A stretch of DNA of 64,000 nt from Burkholderiales bacterium PBB3. GTDB taxonomy: Bacteria; Pseudomonadota; Gammaproteobacteria; Burkholderiales; Burkholderiaceae_C. This document shows, in pieces, positions 16,914 through 24,764 of this stretch. The notes below the pieces were generated by a model, which worked only from the letters and a program-made list of their open reading frames with translations, was not told the origin of the DNA and searched no databases. Every line of letters starts with the position of its first letter. Position 1 is the stretch's first letter. The translations under genes and the position numbers were made by a program. The DNA lies in the NCBI GenBank assembly GCA_002256115.1, contig NKIK01000004.1, forward strand, positions 62,001 to 126,000. The letters are read 5' to 3'.

Positions 16914-17378
16914 TTATTTGGCGAGCAAGCCGCCCAGCATGCCCATCAGGTCACCCGAGTTGCCCAAGCCTGCACTCGGGGCCTGGCCGTGGGGGGTTAG
17001 CTGGTCGATCACGCCCGGCAAGATATGCGACAACTGGCTTGCCATATCGTTGGAATTGAGGCCCATTTGCCGGGCCAAATCGGCCATGGTGTCGCCACCC
17101 AAAACCTGGGTGAGCTGATCCCCAGAAACCGGCTGGTTGGCACCCGTGCCCACCCAGGAGCCAATCACATTGCCCAGGCCCGCTTGCTGGAATTTATCCA
17201 CCAAGCCACCCAGGCCGCCGTGCGCGCCGTCATTGCTCAGCATGCTGGTGATCGCGCTCAGCATTTGCGGATTGTTGGCCACCATGCCAATGAGGCTGCC
17301 CAGATCCACGCCCTGGTTGGCATGCTGTTGACCTTGTGCGCCCATCACAGCACCTAAAACATTGTCCAGTAGTCCCAT
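16914..17378 (-). CDS. YidB/DUF937-family protein
   Basis: A 154-residue Gly/Gln-rich protein of the YidB (DUF937) family. It has the typical start MGLLDNVLGAVMG, repeated small-residue helices and the segment WVGTGANQPVSGDQLTQVLG. The function of the family is unknown. The start has CAGGAG seven bases upstream. It leads a small operon with the MAPEG gene. Confidence 0.88.
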   Translation of the reverse strand: MGLLDNVLGAVMGAQGQQHANQGVDLGSLIGMVANNPQMLSAITSMLSNDGAHGGLGGLVDKFQQAGLGNVIGSWVGTGANQPVSGDQLTQVLGGDTMADLARQMGLNSNDMASQLSHILPGVIDQLTPHGQAPSAGLGNSGDLMGMLGGLLAK

Positions 17379-17454
17379 GCTATTTCTCCTGCGGTAAGTG
17401 TTTGAAAACAGCAGGCATCATAGGAGCAAATGGCGCGGTGAACCCGGCATCCGC

Positions 17455-18216
17455 TCACTGGCGCGCCGACTTTTGTGGGCTACCAGGACCAGGCTCTTTG
17501 GAATCACGCACGACTGCCAGGCTATTCCACAGGTCTTCGGCCAGTTTGGTGTTGCTGGCATAGAAGCTTTTGCTAAAAACCAAAAAATATGGCTTGACGA
17601 CCAGGGGGGCCTTCAACTTCTCCAGCTTGCGGCCAAACTCGGGCTTGGCCAGCAGCTCATCCCCCTGCTCGGTCACCAAAGCGCCCAACTGCACCCGACC
17701 CGCGATCAGCATTTTGAACACCGTCTCGGCGTCACCGGCTGACTGGTCCACTTGGACGCCAAGTTTGGCCAAGTCACCGACGACCGAATAACCGCGCTGC
17801 GCCACGACGCGGGTACTCAGGTTGTGAAAACTCTTGCCGTCCCAGTCCGCTGACTCACCCTTGATGCGGTACACGGAATAGCTACTGGCCTGCATGCGCC
17901 GCGCATAGTCCAGCTGGCCATCCGCATTCAAAGGAAACACGGCGAAGGTGGCGCGCTCGTCACTGAAGCTGACCCCTACCGCACCGGCATAGCTGCCCTT
18001 GGCCAGGTCCCGCAGGCAACGCAACCAGGGCAGAGCAACTTGCTCAAACGCAATATGGTTCAGCGCTGCTGTCGCTTTCAGAATCACGGTACCGGCTTGG
18101 TTCACCCAGGGGCGCACCGCAGTCTCGTCGTAACACAGCGACACGACGCGCACCTGCGCGAAACCGGTTCCCCAGGTTCCTGCAAGAAGCAACAGAAAAA
18201 CCAAGTAACGTGTCAT
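17455..18216 (-). CDS. Periplasmic solute-binding protein, SBP_bac_3-like
   Basis: A 253-residue exported protein with a signal peptide (MTRYLVFLLLLAGTWGTGFAQ). The body resembles amino-acid type binding proteins: a first lobe to about residue 110, a hinge, and AGDAETVFKMLIAGRVQLGALV, typical of the second lobe. There is no permease or ATPase beside it, so it may be a stand-alone sensor or orphan binding protein. I chose the ATG at 18216; an earlier TTG at 18243 falls inside the terminator of the upstream BMP gene. Confidence 0.75.
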   Translation of the reverse strand: MTRYLVFLLLLAGTWGTGFAQVRVVSLCYDETAVRPWVNQAGTVILKATAALNHIAFEQVALPWLRCLRDLAKGSYAGAVGVSFSDERATFAVFPLNADGQLDYARRMQASSYSVYRIKGESADWDGKSFHNLSTRVVAQRGYSVVGDLAKLGVQVDQSAGDAETVFKMLIAGRVQLGALVTEQGDELLAKPEFGRKLEKLKAPLVVKPYFLVFSKSFYASNTKLAEDLWNSLAVVRDSKEPGPGSPQKSARQ

Positions 18217-18226
18217 TTTTGAAACC

Positions 18227-18254
18227 AAAAAAAAGCCGCTCAAGAGCGGCTTTT
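18227..18254 (-). terminator. Rho-independent terminator of the BMP operon
   Basis: On the minus strand GCCGCTC/GAGCGGC forms a tight hairpin followed by eight Ts. It lies 20 bp after the BMP lipoprotein stop and directly before the next gene, and so closes the importer operon. Confidence 0.88.
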
Positions 18255-18273
18255 CTACAGACCCTGGTGCAGC

Positions 18274-19422
18274 TTATTTGCCGCCAGGGATTTTGCCTTC
18301 CACGCCCTTGACGTAGAAGTTTAAGCCACCCAGAAACTTGTCGTCTGCCACGGTGTCTTTGGCAATTTGTTCTTTGCCTGTGTTGTCAACGATCGGGCCT
18401 TTCCAGATAGAGAAACTGCCGTCTTTCAGACCCTTCTTCACATCTTCCACTTTGGCCTTGGTGTCAGCCGGAACATCGTCGGCCATGGACACGATATCAA
18501 TCGCGCCCTCTTTGACACCCCACCAGCTCATGCCCGTGGCCCATTTGCCTTCCAGGGCTTCCTTGGTCGCCTTGATGTAGTACGGGCCCCAGTTGATGAC
18601 GGCAGACGCCAAATGGGCCTTGGGGCCGTAGGCGGTCATGTCGGAATCCCAACCGAAGGCGCGCTTGCCTTTGGCTTCGGCGGTCTTCAGCACTGCGGGG
18701 GAATCGGTGTTCTGGAACAAGATGTCAGCGCCACCATTGATCAGGCTGGTCGCTGCTTCGGTTTCCTTGGGCGGGTTAAACCACTCGTTCACCCACACTA
18801 CTTTGGTCTTGACCTTGGGGTTCACGCTTTGTGCACCCAAGGTAAAGCTGTTGATGTTGCGGATCACTTCAGGAATGGGGATGGAAGCCACCACGCCCAG
18901 GGTGTTGGACTTGGTCATGGCACCGGCAATCACGCCTGCCATGTAGGCACCTTCGTAGGTGCGGCTGTCGTAGGTGCGCATGTTGTCGGCTGTCTTGTAG
19001 CCGGTGGCGTGCTCAAACTTCACGTCCTTCATGTCGGCCGACACTTTGAGCATGGGCTCCATGTAGCCAAAGGTGGTGCCGAAAATCAGCTTGTTGCCGT
19101 CGGTGGCCAACTCACGGATGACGCGCTCGGCATCGGCCGACTCAGGCACGTTTTCTACATACTTGGTGACGATCTTGTCGCCGAATTCTTTTTCCAGGGC
19201 CTTGCGACCGTTGTCATGCGCAAAAGTCCAGCCACCGTCGCCCACCGGGCCGACGTAGGCAAATGCGATTTTGAGGGGGGCAGGCTTGGGCGCGGGCGCG
19301 GAGGCAGCGGGTGCTGCAGCGGCCACGGGCTCTTCTTTTTTGCCACAGCCCACCAGTGCGCCAGCGGCCACGGCGGTCAGCACGGCCACCTGGAGCAGTG
19401 TGCGTTTCTTCATGTCAATCAT
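18274..19422 (-). CDS. BMP-family substrate-binding lipoprotein
   Basis: A 382-residue binding protein of the BMP/PnrA family, which captures purine nucleosides or related compounds for an ABC importer. It has a lipobox (LVGC), then IAFAYVGPVGDGGWTFAHDN and later FQNTDSPAVL and FGWDSDMTAYGP, as in the family. The ATG at 19422 has AAGGGA six bases upstream; ATG 19413 is an alternative. It is the last gene of the operon ATPase-permease-permease-binding protein. Being next to xdhAB, purine uptake is likely, though the ligand cannot be read from sequence. Confidence 0.92.
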   Translation of the reverse strand: MIDMKKRTLLQVAVLTAVAAGALVGCGKKEEPVAAAAPAASAPAPKPAPLKIAFAYVGPVGDGGWTFAHDNGRKALEKEFGDKIVTKYVENVPESADAERVIRELATDGNKLIFGTTFGYMEPMLKVSADMKDVKFEHATGYKTADNMRTYDSRTYEGAYMAGVIAGAMTKSNTLGVVASIPIPEVIRNINSFTLGAQSVNPKVKTKVVWVNEWFNPPKETEAATSLINGGADILFQNTDSPAVLKTAEAKGKRAFGWDSDMTAYGPKAHLASAVINWGPYYIKATKEALEGKWATGMSWWGVKEGAIDIVSMADDVPADTKAKVEDVKKGLKDGSFSIWKGPIVDNTGKEQIAKDTVADDKFLGGLNFYVKGVEGKIPGGK

Positions 19423-19473
19423 GTCATTTCCCTTTGGATAAAAAGTCAAAAAACGAATTTCACGGTCTCAAAA

Positions 19474-20397
19474 TCAGCTGCCGGGGTAAAAGGCTTTCCC
19501 CATGGAAGCGGGCATATTAATACGGATCCAACGCGGGTTGCGCGATATCAAAGCCAGCACCACGATGGTGGCGACATAGGGCAACATGCTTAAAAACTGG
19601 CTAGGCACCTCGACCCCAATACCCTGCAGATGGAACTGCAACATGGTGACGCCGCCAAACAGGTAGGCACCAAGCAATACCCGTGCCGGACGCCAGGTAG
19701 CAAAGGTCGTTAGCGCCAGCGCAATCCAGCCCTTACCCGCCACCATGCCTTCCACCCACAGCGGCGTGTAGACGATGGAAATATAGGCCCCAGCCAGCCC
19801 ACACAATGCTCCACCCAGCACCACGGCCCCCAGCCGAATACGGCGCACCGGGTAGCCCAGCGCGTGGGCGGACTCCGGGCTTTCACCCACGCTGCGCAAA
19901 ATCAGCCCGGCGCGCGTGCGGTACAAAAACCAGATCAAGGCCAGCGCGAACAACACCGTCAGGTACACCAGCGGGTGCTGGCGAAACAGCGCGGGGCCGA
20001 TCCAGGGAATGTCGGAGAGCCACGGCAGCGCAAAACTCGGACGCTCCGGGATTTTGGCCTGCACATAACTGATGCCAGCAAAAGCCGAGAAGCCCGCGCC
20101 AAACAAACTCAAGGCCAGGCCCGTGGCATATTGGTTGGTGTTGAGCCAGATGACCAACACGCCAAAGATGGCCGCCATAAAAGCCCCGGCGGCCATGCCT
20201 GCCGCAAAGCCCAGGCTATCACTGCCGGTAGCCACCACGGCGGCATAACCGGCGATGGCAGCGCAGAGCATCATGCCCTCGGCACCCAGGTTCACGATGC
20301 CGGCTTTTTCATTGATCAACAGGCCCAAAGAGGCAATGGCCAGCACGGTGCCCGCGTTCAGCGTGGCGGCTAGTAGCAGTGCGTAGGATTCCATCAT
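19474..20397 (-). CDS. ABC importer permease (second), BMP/nucleoside type
   Basis: A 307-residue permease of the BPD_transp_2 family with about eight hydrophobic segments. The segment NLGAEGMMLCAA and the EAA-like ESPESAHALGYPVRRIRL are typical of the YufQ/NupQ type. AGGAGG lies just upstream of the ATG at 20397. The start overlaps the stop of the first permease gene (ATGA), so the two subunits are made together and should form a heterodimeric channel. Confidence 0.92.
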   Translation of the reverse strand: MMESYALLLAATLNAGTVLAIASLGLLINEKAGIVNLGAEGMMLCAAIAGYAAVVATGSDSLGFAAGMAAGAFMAAIFGVLVIWLNTNQYATGLALSLFGAGFSAFAGISYVQAKIPERPSFALPWLSDIPWIGPALFRQHPLVYLTVLFALALIWFLYRTRAGLILRSVGESPESAHALGYPVRRIRLGAVVLGGALCGLAGAYISIVYTPLWVEGMVAGKGWIALALTTFATWRPARVLLGAYLFGGVTMLQFHLQGIGVEVPSQFLSMLPYVATIVVLALISRNPRWIRINMPASMGKAFYPGS

Positions 20398-21485
20398 TTG
20401 CCTCCTGGCGCGATAACGGCAGAGGTAGCGGATTTGACCCAGCGCAGCCGGTAATTGACCAGCGTGTCACACGCCAGCAAGCTAAACAGCAGCAGCCCCT
20501 GGAACACGCCCGTGAGCGACTTGGGTAGCCCTAAGCGCGATTGGGCCAGCTCACCACCGATATAAAACATGCTCATCAGCAGTGCCGAAAAAATCATGCC
20601 CACCGGATGCAGCCGCCCGACAAAGGCCACGATGATGGCTGCAAAGCCGTAGCCTGCGGGCACATAGGGCGTGAGCTGCCCAATGGGGCCTGCTACCTCT
20701 AGCCCGCCTGCCAAACCAGCCGTGCCCCCAGAAATCAGCAGCGCCGTCCACAAGGCACCGCGCGATGAAAAACCCGCATAACGTGCCGCCGCCGGGGCCA
20801 GGCCGCCGACCTGCTGCGCAAAACCCGCGCGGGTACGAAACAGAAACACCCAGGTCACGGCTGCGCCCAGCACGGCAAACACCAGCCCAATGCTGACGCG
20901 CGAGCCTTCAAACAAACGCGGAATGCGGGTCGCGGCCTCGAAGGTCTGGGTTTGGGGGAAGTTATAGCCATTCGGGTCTTTCCAGGGACCAAAAACCAGG
21001 TAGCCCAAGAGCTGCACGGCCACGTACACCAGCATCAGGCTCACCAGAATTTCATTGGCGTGAAAGCGGTCACGCAGCAGCGCCGTCAGGCCCGCCCAGG
21101 CCATGCCGCCCGCCACACCGGCCAGCACCACGGGCACCACCATCCAACCGCCGGTGGTCTTGTCGGCCAGCAAGGCCACGCCGCTGGCGGCAATGGCTCC
21201 CAAGATGTACTGCCCCTCCGCCCCAATATTCCAGACATTGGAGCGAAAGCAGACCGCCAGGCCCAGCGCAATCAGCAGCAGGGGGGTGGCCTTGACCAAT
21301 AGTTCGCCCAGTGCGTAGCCGCTTTTGATCGGGTCCCAAAAGAAAACTTGCAGCCCGCGCACCGGGTCTTTGCCCAGCAGCGCAAACAAGATGACGCCGA
21401 CGATGACGGTGCACAGCAGCGCCAGCAGCGGCGAGCCATAGCTCCAGCGCTGGGAAGGCTGCGGCCTTGCTTCGAGTTTAAGCAT
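20394..21485 (-). CDS. ABC importer permease (first), BMP/nucleoside type
   Basis: A 363-residue permease paired with the one downstream. It has the conserved FRSNVWNIGAEGQYILGA segment and about nine hydrophobic helices. I chose the ATG at 21485 (MLKLEARPQP) because GGAGGAGG lies six bases upstream; a longer frame to 21506 lacks this. The start overlaps the ATPase stop by eight bases. Confidence 0.92.
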   Translation of the reverse strand: MLKLEARPQPSQRWSYGSPLLALLCTVIVGVILFALLGKDPVRGLQVFFWDPIKSGYALGELLVKATPLLLIALGLAVCFRSNVWNIGAEGQYILGAIAASGVALLADKTTGGWMVVPVVLAGVAGGMAWAGLTALLRDRFHANEILVSLMLVYVAVQLLGYLVFGPWKDPNGYNFPQTQTFEAATRIPRLFEGSRVSIGLVFAVLGAAVTWVFLFRTRAGFAQQVGGLAPAAARYAGFSSRGALWTALLISGGTAGLAGGLEVAGPIGQLTPYVPAGYGFAAIIVAFVGRLHPVGMIFSALLMSMFYIGGELAQSRLGLPKSLTGVFQGLLLFSLLACDTLVNYRLRWVKSATSAVIAPGGK

Positions 21486-23070
21486 GAGCCTCCTCCCATA
21501 ATCCACTCATCCATTCTCCAATTCGTTCCACCGTGGCCTCTGCGATGGGCACGGAGGGCGACAAGCGCCCCCGCGCAATCACATGCAGGCGGTCACACAC
21601 TTCAAACAATTCGTCCAGCTCTTCGCTGACCACCAGCACAGCGCAACCCGTGTCGCGCAGCGCCAAAATGGCGGCCCGGATTTGCGCTGCAGCCCCCACA
21701 TCCACCCCCCAGGTGGGCTGGGAAACGATCAAGAGCTTGGGCCCCGCTTCGATCTCGCGGCCCACGATGAACTTTTGCAAATTGCCGCCTGACAAAGACT
21801 TGGCCACCGCGCGCGGGCCGCTGGCTTTTACTTTGAACTGGGCGATCAGGCGCTTGGCATGGTCTTCCAGCGCGCGCACCCGAATCCAGCCCCCGGCCAG
21901 CCCGCGGTGGGCAATGGACTCAGTGCGGCTCAGCAGCAGGTTGTGCGCCAGGCTGAGACTCGGCACCGCGCCCCGACCCAGGCGCTCTTCGGGCACAAAA
22001 TGCAAGCCCAAAGTGCGCCGCGCACCGGGGTGCAGATGCGACACATCGGTGCTGCCCATCCAAATGCTGCCCGTTGCGGCACGGCAGTCTTCACCTGACA
22101 AAGCGTAGAGCAACTCTTTTTGGCCATTGCCCGAGACACCGGCAATGCCGACCACCTCACCCGCACGCACTTGCAGGTCGATGCCGTCCAGGTCCACGCC
22201 AAACTGGTCTTCGCGCGCCAGTTTCAAGGCCTTGACTTGCATGACCGCCGCGCCCGCCTGGCCGGCGGTGTGCTCTAGTTGGGGGGGCTCTGCGCCGATC
22301 ATCAAGCGCGACAAGGACGCATTCGACTCATTGGCTGGGTTGCACACGCCGGTGACCTTACCGCCGCGCAGAACAGTGCAGGCATTGCACAGGGCGCGGA
22401 TTTCGTGCAACTTGTGCGAGATGTACAAGATGCTGCAGCCCTGGGCCGAGAGCTTGTTCAGCACCACAAACAGCTTCTCGACGGCCTGGGGCGTAAGCAC
22501 CGAGGTAGGCTCATCCAGAATCAGCAACTGCGGGTTGGTGAGCAAGGCGCGGATGATTTCAACCCGCTGCATCTCGCCCACACTGAGGGTGTGCACCGGG
22601 CGGCTGGGGTCGATGTCCAGCCCGTACTCTGCGGCCTTGGCGGTGATGCAGGCGGCGACATCGGCGCGCGAACGCAGCGAAGGGCCGCCCCGAGCCAGTT
22701 CAGCCCCCCCGGGGGGCAGCGCAGTACGCGCAGCGACAAGCGTGGGGGCCATGTCCAGACCTAACCATACGTTTTCGGCTACGGTCAGGGTGTCAAACAG
22801 GTTGAAATGCTGGAACACCATATTGATGCCCAGGGCGCGCGCCTCTTTGGGGTTGCGAATCTGCACTGGCTGGCCGTTGAACAGCACCTGACCCGCGTCG
22901 GGCTTGACCGAGCCGTAAATAATCTTCATCAGGGTGGACTTGCCGGCCCCGTTTTCGCCCAAAACGGCGTGGGTTTCGCCAGCTTGCACCGTCAGGGAGA
23001 CATCGCTATTGGCCACCACGCCGGGGTAAGCTTTGGTAATGCCAATCAATTGCAGTCGGGGATGTGCCAT
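21478..23070 (-). CDS. ABC importer double ATPase, BMP/nucleoside type
   Basis: A 530-residue ATPase with two nucleotide-binding domains. Domain 1 has Walker A GENGAGKST, signature LSVGEMQRVEI and Walker B LLILDEPTSVL. Domain 2 has the signature LSGGNLQKFIVGREI and a degenerate Walker A (GVSGNGQKEL), usual for this class. Residues about 107-130 (a Pro/Gly/Ala/Arg-rich stretch between Walker A and signature of domain 1) are encoded by a dispersed repeat (D1) in frame, an insertion not expected in homologues. It heads the importer operon and is divergent from xdhA. Confidence 0.93.
   Translation of the reverse strand: MAHPRLQLIGITKAYPGVVANSDVSLTVQAGETHAVLGENGAGKSTLMKIIYGSVKPDAGQVLFNGQPVQIRNPKEARALGINMVFQHFNLFDTLTVAENVWLGLDMAPTLVAARTALPPGGAELARGGPSLRSRADVAACITAKAAEYGLDIDPSRPVHTLSVGEMQRVEIIRALLTNPQLLILDEPTSVLTPQAVEKLFVVLNKLSAQGCSILYISHKLHEIRALCNACTVLRGGKVTGVCNPANESNASLSRLMIGAEPPQLEHTAGQAGAAVMQVKALKLAREDQFGVDLDGIDLQVRAGEVVGIAGVSGNGQKELLYALSGEDCRAATGSIWMGSTDVSHLHPGARRTLGLHFVPEERLGRGAVPSLSLAHNLLLSRTESIAHRGLAGGWIRVRALEDHAKRLIAQFKVKASGPRAVAKSLSGGNLQKFIVGREIEAGPKLLIVSQPTWGVDVGAAAQIRAAILALRDTGCAVLVVSEELDELFEVCDRLHVIARGRLSPSVPIAEATVERIGEWMSGLWEEAHA
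22681..22750 (+). repeat. Dispersed repeat family D, copy 1, in frame in the ATPase gene
   Basis: About 70 bp with a GCC(C)n-GGGGGG-C palindrome and GGGGGGCAGCGCAGTACGCG, then GCGTGGGGGCC. It aligns along its whole length with copies at 24322 and 57490. It is antisense to the ATPase gene and translated through. Confidence 0.85.
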
Positions 23071-23093
23071 ACGCTTACTTTACTCGGTGCTTG

Positions 23094-23145
23094 GTTTGGC
23101 GATTAGTTTGGCGATGGGTGCGGTGCAGTTCTTGCGTTCGCGCAA
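23094..23145. promoter_or_regulatory. Divergent importer/xdhA control region with direct repeats
   Basis: Two exact copies of GTTTGGCGAT (23094-23103 and 23106-23115) lie 12 bp apart, on the same face of the helix within about one turn. They are followed by a TTGCG-TTCG-CGCAA hairpin (23132-23145). The region lies between the ATPase start (23070) and xdhA, so a purine-responsive regulator could bind here. No regulator gene is adjacent; the role is inferred. Confidence 0.35.
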
Positions 23146-23189
23146 CGGCCAAAGCGCTATTGATCGAATTCTGTTCTATGCTAATCACC

Positions 23190-24764
23190 ATGAAGACCCA
23201 ACCCTTGCAATTTTTGCGCCACGGCCAGGTGGTGAGCCTGCCTGCCGTCGATATTCACCGAACCCTGCTGGAGGTTTTGCGGGAAGACCTGCACTGCACC
23301 GGCACCAAAGAAGGCTGCAACGAAGGCGACTGCGGTGCCTGTACCGTGGTGGTGGGCGAAGAGGTAGAAGGCAAGCTGCGCACCCAGGCAGTGAACAGCT
23401 GCATCAAGCTCGCCCATTCGGTGCAAGGCAAAGCGGTGTGGACGGTGGAGGATATTGCCGGCCAAGATGGCAAGCTCCATCCGGCACAAGAGGCCATGGT
23501 GAGCTGTCACGGCTCGCAATGCGGTTTTTGCACGCCCGGTTTTGTCATGAGCTTGTTCGGCCTGTACCAGAGCTGCCAGGGCCAAAAGCTGAACCGCGCG
23601 GACGCGCAGCACGCGCTGTCGGGGAATCTGTGCCGCTGCACCGGCTACCGGCCGATTCTGGAGGCCGCGCAAACCATGATGGACTTGCCAGCGGTGACTT
23701 TGAAGGAAACCGAAGTGCTATCAAAACTGAAGCTGCTCCCGCACTATCCATCGGACCTGGAGGCTGATTTACCTTATAAAACGCCGCGTACACTGCGCGA
23801 ACTGCTGGCAGCGCGCGCGCAGCACCCCCAGGCACAAATCGTGGCAGGCTGCACTGACGTGGGCCTGTGGATCAACAAAATGCACATGCAGTTTGCCGCC
23901 GTGTTGGATGTGACCCAGGTGGCCGAGCTGCGCCGCGTGGAAGACTACCCGCAGCACATCGCCATCGGCGCGGCAGTGACGCTGAACGACGCCTTTGCCG
24001 CACTGGTGGCCGACCGGCCGCAACTGGCCCACTTTGCCAGCCGCTTTGCCGGTCTGCCGGTGCGCAACAGCGGCACGCTGGGCGGCAATGTGGCCAATGG
24101 CTCGCCGATTGGCGACTCCATGCCGCTGTTGATTGCGCTGGGGGCCAACGTGGTGTTGATGGCCCACCGCGGAAAAGGTGGCAAAGAAAAAATTGTCCAT
24201 CGCGAACTGCGGCTGGAAGACCTGTACACCGGCTATCGCAAAAACGTGATGGCCCCAGATGAAATACTGGCCTGGATCAAAGTGCCCAAGACAATTGCTG
24301 CAGAGGAACCACGCGCTGCGCAGGGCCGCTCCAAGCCAGCGAGCGCCCCCTTGGGGGGCAGCGCAGCACACGCAGTGGCCAGCGTGGGGGCCGAATTCCT
24401 CAGGGTTTACAAAATCTCCAAACGCTTTGAAGACGACATTTCTGCGGTCTGCCTGGCTATCAACTTGCACATAGAAGCGGGGGTGGTTAGCACAGCCAGC
24501 ATCGGCGTTGGGGGCGTGGCGGCCACGCCGGTTCGGGCTGTCAAAACCCAAGCCGCCCTCGTGGGCCAAGTCTGGAATGCCGACACCGTACAAACCGCGA
24601 TGGCCACACTGCGTGCCGAGTTCAGCCCCATCAGCGACATGCGCGCCAGCAGCGCCTACCGCAGCACGGTGCTGGGTAATTTGCTGCAGCGCTATTGGCT
24701 AGAAAGCCAGGGTGCCACGGCCATCAACCTGGAAAGCTTTGTGCTGGAAGGAGAAGCCGCATGA
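23190..24764 (+). CDS. xdhA: Xanthine dehydrogenase small subunit (FeS/FAD)
   Basis: A 524-residue subunit that passes electrons from the molybdenum subunit via two [2Fe-2S] clusters to FAD. Cysteine motifs CTGTKEGCNEGDCGAC and CHGSQCGFC plus LCRCTGYRP are intact. The FAD domain carries GGNVANGSPIGDSMP. Two repeat-derived stretches are in frame: residues about 176-194 (KLKLLPHYPSDLEADL) between the FeS and FAD domains, and residues about 378-401 (RSKPASAPLGGSAAHAVA) before EFLRVYKISKRFEDD. Start ATG 23190 (MKTQPLQFL) fits the family; ATG 23178 is possible. The stop overlaps the xdhB start (ATGA). Confidence 0.94.
   Translation: MKTQPLQFLRHGQVVSLPAVDIHRTLLEVLREDLHCTGTKEGCNEGDCGACTVVVGEEVEGKLRTQAVNSCIKLAHSVQGKAVWTVEDIAGQDGKLHPAQEAMVSCHGSQCGFCTPGFVMSLFGLYQSCQGQKLNRADAQHALSGNLCRCTGYRPILEAAQTMMDLPAVTLKETEVLSKLKLLPHYPSDLEADLPYKTPRTLRELLAARAQHPQAQIVAGCTDVGLWINKMHMQFAAVLDVTQVAELRRVEDYPQHIAIGAAVTLNDAFAALVADRPQLAHFASRFAGLPVRNSGTLGGNVANGSPIGDSMPLLIALGANVVLMAHRGKGGKEKIVHRELRLEDLYTGYRKNVMAPDEILAWIKVPKTIAAEEPRAAQGRSKPASAPLGGSAAHAVASVGAEFLRVYKISKRFEDDISAVCLAINLHIEAGVVSTASIGVGGVAATPVRAVKTQAALVGQVWNADTVQTAMATLRAEFSPISDMRASSAYRSTVLGNLLQRYWLESQGATAINLESFVLEGEAA
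23717..23771 (+). repeat. Dispersed 55-bp repeat, copy R5, in frame in xdhA
   Basis: A nearly full copy: GCTATCAAAACTGAAGCTG, core CTGCTCCCGCACTATCCATC, right half GGACCTGGAGGCTGATTTA. It falls in the linker between the iron-sulfur and FAD domains of XdhA. Confidence 0.88.
24322..24392 (+). repeat. Dispersed repeat family D, copy 2, in frame in xdhA
   Basis: It aligns over about 70 bp with D1: AGGGCCGCTCCAAGCCAG, CCCCCTTGGGGGGCAGCGCA and CCAGCGTGGGGGCC. It inserts about 24 residues into the FAD domain of XdhA just before a conserved RVYKISKR segment. Confidence 0.87.

Noticed and set aside
18217..18243. Upstream TTG start for the periplasmic binding protein
   Set aside because: It lies within the Rho-independent terminator of the BMP gene and would spoil the signal peptide.
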